From assembly GCA_945883815.1 (NCBI GenBank), contig CAMCYJ010000026.1, positions 1-37,517 of the forward strand: a stretch of 37,517 nucleotides of DNA, given 5' to 3'. The translations under genes and the position numbers were made by a program. Below, in pieces: positions 16,461-23,166 of the stretch. Each line of letters starts with the position of its first letter. The first letter of the stretch is position 1. The stretch comes from Akkermansia muciniphila. GTDB taxonomy: Bacteria > Verrucomicrobiota > Verrucomicrobiia > Limisphaerales > UBA9464. The notes below the pieces were generated by a model. That model did no database searches and was not told where the DNA came from. It saw only the letters and a program-made list of their open reading frames with translations.

Positions 16461-17833
16461 GGGGTCACGACGGGGGATGGCTTCGTTCGATCGGGAACCA
16501 GGTCCAGGCGATGGGCGATGGCACGCTCGAGTTCTGCCCGGGCCCGTTCCCAGTCGGCATTCGCCAGCAAACGATTCTGGGTAGCTGCCAGGAGCACGCG
16601 CTCCGCTTCGAGCGCCTGCGTCGGGGGCAGATCGCCCGACTCGACTCCCTTCCGGGCCATCTGAACCGTTTCCTCCAGTGGTGGATGAACCTGATCGTCC
16701 CAGGACCGCAAAACTTCCAGGGCCTGTCCTGCGCGGACCCGCGCCTGGAGTACTTCCAGCCGGATCTGTTGTCGGAGAGTGATGTAACGGCGGAGCGATC
16801 GCTCCAACTGCGCGTCGGCGATCGCCTTTCCGCCCTGATTCTGATGAAAGACCGGGATCGAAAAATCCACCCCTGGGCCGATCTCGAAACTCGAGCCGAT
16901 GCCGTTGGCATCGATGTCCGCGGTGACGGTGGCGATCTCCTTGCGTGCCAGCCCGGCGCGCTTGCCGGCGGCTTCGATGGCCAATTCAGTCGCCCTCAGG
17001 TCGGGACGATTGGCGAGCGCATCCAGGGTCAGCTCCCCGGCGCTGCGCCCGATGGGTTCGGGACGGGGGGAAGGATCGGCGAGGCGGAGGCCGGACGCGT
17101 CCCGCTCCAGGCCGAGAAGGGTTCCAAGGCGTCCGCGTGCCAATTCGATGTTCGCCCGGGCACGCACCCAGTCCTGCTCGGCATTCAACGCTGCGACGCG
17201 GGCGGTCGTCGCTTCCAGTTCACCCAGATCGCCCGCCCGAAGCCGTGACTCCGCCACCGCAGCCAATTGCTTGAGCACGCGCGCCGTTTCCTGACTCAAG
17301 CGCGCTGCTCCCTCTGCCATCCGCAGGTCGGCACAGGCCAGCCTGACGTCGCGAACCAAATCGAGTCCTCCCTGAACCATCCGTTCGGCCACTTCCCGGG
17401 CCTGCGCTTCCGCTGTGGCGACGCGCTGTCTCCGCAGCCAGAGGACCTCCGACGGAAACCGGGCGGTGAACTCAAATTGCTTCGGCCCCAGCGGGAACAA
17501 CATGAGCATCGACGGGTTTGTGAGCTGACCCGCGGCGATGATGTCGGCTCGGGTGATCCCCAATTCCGAAAGCAGTTGTTGGAAAACAGCGTTGTTCCAA
17601 AGCGCGATCGCGACGGCCTCGCTGTCGTGGAGCGGGCGGTCCAGGGAAACGCCGGGCGGCAATTGCCAAGTGCCGGCGGCAGCGGCGGTGCCGAGCGAAT
17701 GCCCCGAACGATCCTGCAGTTGACGGGAGACGGCCGGACGAAGCGATCCGGGGGACGCACAACCAGCAAAAGCAAGGACCGCCAGCACGAGGAGCAGGGC
17801 CCAAAGATCCATTCGTCGGTGACCAGTTTCCAT
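16457..17833 (-). CDS. Outer-membrane efflux channel lipoprotein (TolC/OEP family)
   Basis: This 458-residue TolC-like protein starts with a lipoprotein signal, with lipobox LAFAGC and acylated C25. Two repeated OEP halves of long amphipathic helices follow. Typical motifs are LWNNAVFQQLLSELGI near 78-93 and LANRPDLRATELAIEAAGKR in the second half. It is the first gene of the minus-strand efflux operon and forms the exit duct for the RND pump. An alternative start lies seven codons downstream (17812). Between this gene and 18008 only a TTGACA box on the minus strand (17935-17930) stands out, without a good -10. Confidence 0.9.
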   Translation of the reverse strand: METGHRRMDLWALLLVLAVLAFAGCASPGSLRPAVSRQLQDRSGHSLGTAAAAGTWQLPPGVSLDRPLHDSEAVAIALWNNAVFQQLLSELGITRADIIAAGQLTNPSMLMLFPLGPKQFEFTARFPSEVLWLRRQRVATAEAQAREVAERMVQGGLDLVRDVRLACADLRMAEGAARLSQETARVLKQLAAVAESRLRAGDLGELEATTARVAALNAEQDWVRARANIELARGRLGTLLGLERDASGLRLADPSPRPEPIGRSAGELTLDALANRPDLRATELAIEAAGKRAGLARKEIATVTADIDANGIGSSFEIGPGVDFSIPVFHQNQGGKAIADAQLERSLRRYITLRQQIRLEVLQARVRAGQALEVLRSWDDQVHPPLEETVQMARKGVESGDLPPTQALEAERVLLAATQNRLLANADWERARAELERAIAHRLDLVPDRTKPSPVVTP

Positions 17834-18007
17834 CCATCAAAAGAGTGTCGGATCCATCGGCAAATGCGGGTTTTAATCACATCCAAGCCATCTCATTACC
17901 ATCAAAACGTTGAGCGAATCCGCTTTGGATGTCAAGCAGGGATCCTGCCAGCCCGGCAATTCGGACGCATCTTCATACGGCCCCCGCCCGGTTCTCGTTC
18001 TCTCCCC

Positions 18008-18222
18008 CGGCTGGCCAAGTTGCGGAATCTCAGCCATGGTTGCGTGGTTCAGTTCCCGATCACCGAGATCACCGACGCCTTGCTCGCGAGTTATTCGCGC
18101 CATGGGGGCATCAACCATCTGGACGGGATCAACCTGCCCTCCAAGGCCTCCGTCGCCGACATCACCCGCGACCTGCTCCGACTGGTGTTCCCGGGCTTCT
18201 TCGACGAGCACATCATCCACAG
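18008..18222 (+). pseudogene. 5' fragment of epsC (serine acetyltransferase), duplicated
   Basis: This fragment is nearly identical to 21670-21884, the beginning of the intact epsC gene, and encodes the same FPITEITDALLASYSRHGGI start and NLPSKASVADITRDLL. After HIIH it breaks off and runs into the vapB upstream repeat. The acetyltransferase domain is missing, so no enzyme can be made. Weak similarity may extend upstream to about 17990. Confidence 0.9.
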
Positions 18223-18435
18223 AGGGGCCGCAGAGGGGTCGGCCCTTACTTTTGACACTTTGGAGCTGGGGAACGGCGCGCCATTCGGGACCGTCCCGAA
18301 GGGACCTGCCACCTCATTGCTGGAAGTAAGGGAAGTGCCGAATGCACCGATCCGGATTATTTGGCATCAATTTGGGTTAATTGATGTCTGATCCGATATA
18401 CCCACATCAGCTATCTCCGTCAGAGTCGTTGCCCG

Positions 18436-18650
18436 GTGAGGACGACGATGACCTTCTCGAACTGGCAGCCCGCCGGGCGAAGCTCAGGGGTGTTTCCCTG
18501 AGCAGGGCCGTTTCAGATCTCCTACGCCGGGGTCTCCATGCTGCCACTCCGTCGCAGACCAGAGACGGTCTCCTGATGTTCCAGCTTCCCGAGAACTCGC
18601 CCATGGTCACGACCAATGACGTGCGAGGCCTCGAATCGGAGGGGGTGTGA
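18436..18650 (+). pseudogene. Damaged vapB copy
   Basis: This is a copy of the antitoxin at 11501-11728. The original ATG has become GTG, and a 13-base deletion removed the stretch coding for the RHH strand (TLTLD). The rest (LLELAARRAKLRGVSLSRA to LESEGV) is kept in an open frame that can be entered only from an unrelated ATG at 18381. The translated product would lack the DNA-binding strand. The region upstream (18228-18435) is the copied vapB leader. Confidence 0.8.
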
Positions 18651-18787
18651 AGGGATATCTTCTCGACACCAATGTGCTCATCGCATTGCTCTGGCCCAGC
18701 CACGCGCACCGCACGCGGGCCGTGAGATGGAAGCGATTGCGTAGCGCCCCTTCCCAGCGCACCGCGGACGTGCACCAACACTTGTAA
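18647..18787 (+). pseudogene. Internally deleted vapC copy
   Basis: The first 27 codons match vapC (MKGYLLDTNVLIALLWPSHA). About 343 bases are then missing and the sequence rejoins at the equivalent of 12148, shifted in frame, and stops after 46 residues. Only the first acidic residue of the PIN site remains, so the fragment cannot be an active toxin. Confidence 0.88.
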
Positions 18788-18916
18788 TCTGAAGACCTGG
18801 TCGCCCTCGAGCGCGCCTTCGCGGCCGCCGAGGAGGAGAAGACCTAGGACTCATCGTCCAAGTTCCGTTTCAAAGCGCGCACCCTCACCAATGCGCGCTT
18901 TTTTGTTGGGCTGACC
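18788..18916 (+). pseudogene. rpsA 3'-end fragment with terminator
   Basis: This is a copy of 11164-11288: the last rpsA codons (EDLVALE, then AFAAAE), stop region and terminator, with several substitutions and a small insertion. It follows directly after the vapC remnant. In the intact locus this piece instead precedes vapB. Confidence 0.9.
18874..18905 (+). terminator. Duplicated rpsA terminator
   Basis: AGCGCGCA (18874-18881) pairs with TGCGCGCT (18892-18899), followed by a T-run. The stem is two base pairs shorter than the original at 11245. It may still insulate the sigma-factor operon from upstream transcription. Confidence 0.8.
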
Positions 18917-19043
18917 GGCTACCGCCTCGTGCACGGTCAGCGGTCTCGTCGGGAACCTTCGGCCCGGACCGCCAGATCCACCATTTTGCCGATTCCAAAC
19001 GACTCTGTCCGGTTTGAGCGGGATGCGGCAGTCTTGCAGTGAG

Positions 19044-20648
19044 ATGAACGCCGCGACCACGACGCCCGACCGCGATCTGGTGCGATCCTACGCTTCGGAA
19101 GGATCGGAGACGGCGTTTCGCGCCCTGGTCGGTCGGCATGTGGGTTTGGTCTTCGCCACCGCCTATCGGCAAGTCGGTGACGCGGGTCTCGCCGAGGAAA
19201 TCACCCAGAACGTCTTCGTCCACCTCGCCCGCAAGGCTCCCTCGCTCGCCGGACACGAAACCATTGCGGGATGGCTCCATCGGTCGGCCATCCTGGAGTC
19301 CAAGGCGCGTTTCCGCTCCGAGGTGCGTCGCCGCCGTCGCGAAGAGGTCGCCGCCGCCTTGGCCCAGACAGAGCTCCACGGACGCGACCCCTCCGAGGAT
19401 CTCACTCCGCTGCTCGATGAGGCGCTGCTCCAACTCCGGGAAGCCGACCGCCTCGCGCTGGTCCTCCGATTCCTGGAGGAACGCAGTTTGCGCGAAGTGG
19501 GCAACGCGCTGGGCATCGACGAAGACGCGGCCCGCAAGCGGGTGAGCCGGGCCCTGGCGCGGGTGACGGAGTTCTTCAGGAATCGCGGGTTCGCCCTGCC
19601 CTCGGCTGGTGCAGCAACCCTGCTCGGCCAAGCCACCCAGGCTGCCCAGGCCGTTCCAGCCGGGCTTGCCTCGAGCGCCGCCGCGGCTGGCTTGGCCGCC
19701 AGTGGCCCTGCCTCGGGCCTCGGTCTGTTGCTCCTTTCCGTCATGAGCCTCACCAAAACCCAGACCGCCCTGCTCTGCGGACTCCTCGTGCTCGCGCCCC
19801 TCGCCTGGCAATCGGCCTCCCTGGCCCATGCCCAACGGGAGGTCGCTTCGCTCGAGCGGGATCGGGCACGGTTCAATGGACAGGTTGCGGACGCCGAACA
19901 AGAACTGGCCCAACTCGACCGCACCCTGCTCCGAGTCCGAAACGAAACGGCCGCCGCCCGTGCTCAGTTGGCCAGCATCAAAGGCGGCCTTCCAAAACCG
20001 GCCACGGATTCCACGGCCACAAACACTTATCGCTGGGACGACAATGCTCCTTTGGTGCGCCTGCCAAAGCGATTGCTTCCTGCCTTCCAATTCCAAGAAA
20101 AGGCAAACGCATCGGGTGAACTGTCCCCGGAAATCCGGAGCGTTCTTCAAATCACGGAAGCTGAAGCCCGCGAGGTCGAATCTGCAATTGACCGTTTCTG
20201 GGCCGCCTACCAGACGCTAATCTTGAAGGTTGCCCGCCCGGTCGCACCCACCCCTGAAGAATTGGACGGCTGGTCACGCGATCAGGTTAGGACCTTTGAA
20301 TTTCAGGGACTCTCCAAACCCGCCCTTAGCCTTCGCAGGGATTTCTTAACCCAACTAGAAGGAACGCTGGACACCGAACGACTAAGACTCCTCGACAGAT
20401 ACGGTGCCTTCTGGGGCGAACCGGACCATCGGCTCACCGTCTACCAGTTCGACCCATCATCACCCAACGGGGCCGAACCCATGGTGACTTTCCGAGTTGA
20501 GACTCCCGACGGCCGATTATCTACAACCAGACGATCTTTAAACAATTTCCCCCGCTATGCACGTCCACTCATTCAGTCATGGCTCGATGCCGTGGACCAG
20601 AAGGCAAGGGTTTCAGCTCCCGCAACAGGCGCGCCCACCAATCCATGA
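19044..20648 (+). CDS. ECF-like sigma factor fused to a transmembrane sensor-like domain
   Basis: This 534-residue protein has an N-terminal sigma-70 part. Region 2 (about 20-100) includes GLAEEITQNVFVHLARK and GWLHRSAILESKARFR. Region 4 (about 128-180) includes DRLALVLRFLEERSLREVGN and a helix-turn-helix. An Ala/Gly-rich linker follows, then a hydrophobic segment near 240-256, a coiled coil (about 258-313) and a C-terminal domain. Such extended sigma factors are familiar in Verrucomicrobia, but their signals are not known to me. The extension could tether or inhibit the sigma part. The ATG at 19044 precedes the typical sigma start. The next gene overlaps by four bases. Confidence 0.85.
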   Translation: MNAATTTPDRDLVRSYASEGSETAFRALVGRHVGLVFATAYRQVGDAGLAEEITQNVFVHLARKAPSLAGHETIAGWLHRSAILESKARFRSEVRRRRREEVAAALAQTELHGRDPSEDLTPLLDEALLQLREADRLALVLRFLEERSLREVGNALGIDEDAARKRVSRALARVTEFFRNRGFALPSAGAATLLGQATQAAQAVPAGLASSAAAAGLAASGPASGLGLLLLSVMSLTKTQTALLCGLLVLAPLAWQSASLAHAQREVASLERDRARFNGQVADAEQELAQLDRTLLRVRNETAAARAQLASIKGGLPKPATDSTATNTYRWDDNAPLVRLPKRLLPAFQFQEKANASGELSPEIRSVLQITEAEAREVESAIDRFWAAYQTLILKVARPVAPTPEELDGWSRDQVRTFEFQGLSKPALSLRRDFLTQLEGTLDTERLRLLDRYGAFWGEPDHRLTVYQFDPSSPNGAEPMVTFRVETPDGRLSTTRRSLNNFPRYARPLIQSWLDAVDQKARVSAPATGAPTNP

Positions 20649-21538
20649 AACGGATTCTGCTGATCACCGCAGCTCTCTTGATGGGTTGCCTCGTCTTGCG
20701 GCGGACGGGCATCGAATCCAGTCGCCTTCGCGAAAATTCGCTCCCGTTAGAGGGGCAAGTTCTCGCCGCATCGAACCAACTGGCCGCCGTTCTTTCCAGT
20801 GTCGACTCCCGACGCCAAGACCTCGCGCGGGAGACGGCGGAAAGCGAATCCATGGTCGCTGAACTCGCCCAAGTCGCTCGTCGTCGGTCACAGGCCTCGG
20901 CCGAGGCGGTTGTCACCTCCACACCGCTTCCAAACAAGCTGCCCACCTGGAATCCAGAGTCCCCCTACATCTGGTTGGAGAAACCGCTGTTGAAAGGGCT
21001 GTCATTTGTCGTTTTCGGACTGGATGGATCCCTCTCGCCGCCCGGGTTAGAATTTCTGGCACTGCAACCGGGTGAGGCGAACCCATTGAGTGAATCCTTG
21101 AAGCGACTCGTCATCGAACATAAGCGCCTGGAGGCCTCTCGCAGTCGGGTGGTGCAGGAACACCTACCGGAGATCGCCAACGATCCAGGCCCTAAGTTCA
21201 CCTTGCGCATCGACCCCGTGACGGAAGTCTCAATGGGCCTCAGAACCGAGGCCGAGGCCGTTCTGACGGAACACTTGGGAGTACAACGTATGGAACTCTT
21301 CAACGGAGCCATCACGGACGGGTTGTCGAAACTCTTCGGAAAACAACCACTCGGAGCCAGAACCCTTTCGTTTGTCCGCATCCCCAACGGCCTGTTCATG
21401 GTGGCCGACCAACAAGGTGACTCCGAAACCAGCCGTGACTGCTGTTTTCCTGATATCCGGCAGAAGCTCCCGGAACACCTGCACCACCTGATCCCGCCCG
21501 AATTCATCCCCAAATCAGACGAACCAGCGGAACCCTGA
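20645..21538 (+). CDS. Exported partner protein of the sigma factor
   Basis: This 297-residue protein has a short N-terminal hydrophobic segment (about 4-18), with a possible lipobox around LLMGC (C15). A helical, probably coiled-coil part (30-85) follows, then a C-terminal domain. From about 100 to 165 it resembles the end of the sigma protein: both have a Pro-rich lead, an x-LxKxLL step, a GxLSPE/P step and a helix with paired acidic residues. Its start overlaps the sigma stop (ATGA), so the two are coupled. No catalytic motif is visible. It may be a periplasmic sensor or regulator for the fused sigma factor. Confidence 0.7.
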   Translation: MKRILLITAALLMGCLVLRRTGIESSRLRENSLPLEGQVLAASNQLAAVLSSVDSRRQDLARETAESESMVAELAQVARRRSQASAEAVVTSTPLPNKLPTWNPESPYIWLEKPLLKGLSFVVFGLDGSLSPPGLEFLALQPGEANPLSESLKRLVIEHKRLEASRSRVVQEHLPEIANDPGPKFTLRIDPVTEVSMGLRTEAEAVLTEHLGVQRMELFNGAITDGLSKLFGKQPLGARTLSFVRIPNGLFMVADQQGDSETSRDCCFPDIRQKLPEHLHHLIPPEFIPKSDEPAEP

Positions 21539-21681
21539 CAAAGGTCCACAGCCTCAGCGGACTCCTCGCCATCGACCCGAATTCGTCCCATCCCGTCCCG
21601 AGTCCATCGACCATCGCCCCGGTCCGGGAAGACCCCAGGTCGACCCGGGTTTTTCCTCGTGTTTTCCCTCGGCTGGCCAAG

Positions 21682-22638
21682 TTGCGGGATCTCAGCCATG
21701 ATTGCGCCGTGCAGTTCCCGATCACCGAGATCACCGACGCCTTGCTCGCGAGCTATTCGCGCCACGGGGGCATCAACCATCTGGACGGGATCAACCTGCC
21801 CTCCAAGGCCTCCGTCGCCGACATCACCCGCGACCTGCTCCGACTGGTGTTCCCGGGCTTCTTCGACGACCACATCATCCACAGCTCGGAGTTGAAGGCC
21901 GAGACGGCGCTGCTGCTCGACAGTATCGCTGGCCGATTGGAGGACGAACTCTACAAGGCCCTGCGTTGCGCCGATCGCACCGATGGCACCTCATCGACCA
22001 AGTCCGACCCGCGGCCCATGGCCCATCACCTGGTCAGCGAGTTCTTGCGCGAACTCCCGGCCATCCGGGAAATCCTGACCACCGATGTCGAGGCCGCTTT
22101 CTCGGGCGATCCGGCCGCGGCCAACCGCGAAGAAATCATCGTGGCCTACCCGTTTGTCGAGGCCGTTGCGGTGCATCGATTGGCCCACGCCTTGTACCTG
22201 CGCCATGTGCCCTTCCTGCCGCGCATCATGGCCGAGTGGTCCCACAGCCGGACCGGCATGGACATCCACCCAGGCGCCCGCATCGGAGACCATTTCTTCG
22301 TCGACCATTGTACCGGCGCGGTGATCGGCGAGACCGCCGTCATCGGCAACCGCGTGAAGCTCTACCAAGGCGTGGGCCTCGTGGCCCGATCCCTGGCCGC
22401 AGGCCAAGCCCTCCGCGGACAAAAGCGCCACCCGACCATCGAAGACCGGGTGACCATCTATGCCAACGCCACGATCGTGGGCGGCGACACGGTGATCGGC
22501 GCCGGCAGCACCATCGGAGCCAATGTCTTCCTCATGCAAAGCGTGCCGCCTGAGTCACTGGTGCTCATGGACGACCACCGCCTGAAGGTCACCGCCAAGA
22601 AAGACCGCACCGTCGCCGCCATCGATTGGCAGATTTGA
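21682..22638 (+). CDS. epsC: Serine O-acetyltransferase (EpsC type)
   Basis: This 318-residue enzyme makes O-acetylserine for cysteine synthesis. An N-terminal helical part carries FPITEITDALLASYSRHGGI. A left-handed beta-helix follows, with SRTGMDIHPGARIG, DHCTGAVIGETAVIG and VKLYQGVGLVARS, the usual SAT active-site series including the DH pair. The length fits EpsC. The start is uncertain: TTG at 21682 is the first usable codon and GTG at 21709 is an alternative, with no ATG in frame nearby. Its first 215 bases are duplicated at 18008-18222. The 143 bases before it hold no other feature. Confidence 0.92.
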   Translation: MRDLSHDCAVQFPITEITDALLASYSRHGGINHLDGINLPSKASVADITRDLLRLVFPGFFDDHIIHSSELKAETALLLDSIAGRLEDELYKALRCADRTDGTSSTKSDPRPMAHHLVSEFLRELPAIREILTTDVEAAFSGDPAAANREEIIVAYPFVEAVAVHRLAHALYLRHVPFLPRIMAEWSHSRTGMDIHPGARIGDHFFVDHCTGAVIGETAVIGNRVKLYQGVGLVARSLAAGQALRGQKRHPTIEDRVTIYANATIVGGDTVIGAGSTIGANVFLMQSVPPESLVLMDDHRLKVTAKKDRTVAAIDWQI

Positions 22639-22657
22639 GAGTCGGATGGGCAGCCCA

Positions 22658-22723
22658 TCAAGGCTCCCAAAGCTCCAGAAGCAAACTGGCTAGGACGTCT
22701 TTTTGAAGAGCGGTGAGAGGCAT
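22658..22723 (-). pseudogene. Start of an AbiEii-like nucleotidyltransferase (fragment)
   Basis: The minus-strand ATG at 22723 gives MPLTALQKDVLASLL and then stops after 21 residues. This is the typical opening of AbiEii-family nucleotidyltransferase toxins, which normally have more than 200 residues. It overlaps the tail of the upstream fragment as such genes do in intact pairs. Call by motif only. Confidence 0.4.
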
Positions 22724-22947
22724 TTGTGCAACTCCTGGGCCGCCCACCAGGCGCGGCGATCGCCGTATTACCGCAAATGCTCCACCACCAGCCGAATGTC
22801 CTCCAGATGGCGGATGCGGGCCTCGGGATGTCGGAACCAAAAGCACTCCGGGTGAGCGCGAACCAATTCGCTGGCCCTCTCGATGAGTGCCGGAGGTGCG
22901 GCCACTGCGGTCGCTCCATCGTTGGATTGTTCGGGCACCAGAGCCAT
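22690..22947 (-). pseudogene. Broken partner gene of the AbiEii-like fragment
   Basis: From the ATG at 22947 the minus strand encodes ALIERASELVRAHPECFWFR and HPEARIRHLEDIRLVVEHLR. It then meets a TAA at residue 60 and, in the same frame, continues as YGDRRAWWAAQELHKCLSPL to a TAG. The composition looks like a real helical protein with a nonsense mutation. I recognise the pattern as a small gene found upstream of AbiEii-like genes but know no function. The flanks up to 23166 hold no other feature. Confidence 0.45.
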
Positions 22948-23166
22948 CCTGTGAATAGTTAGCGACAGGCGGCGGGAGCGGCAAGGCGGCGGTTGCCCTC
23001 CTGCCCCGTCGCTCGTTGGCCATCCGTTCGAAACAGCGAACCGCTGCAAGTTCACCCACCCTCTGCCATCAGCCGAGGGACGGAGACTGAATCATCCGGA
23101 AGGTTCCCCACCCCAACGTCGAAAGCCAAAACTCAGACCTCAATAAAAACCCATGGATTGGGCGAC

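Noticed and set aside
14871-16664. A 597-codon plus-strand frame across the efflux genes
   Set aside because: It spans the junction of two well-supported minus-strand genes and has no recognisable domain.
20965-21882. A 305-codon minus-strand frame over the sigma partner and epsC start
   Set aside because: It lies antisense to two supported genes and has no recognisable family.
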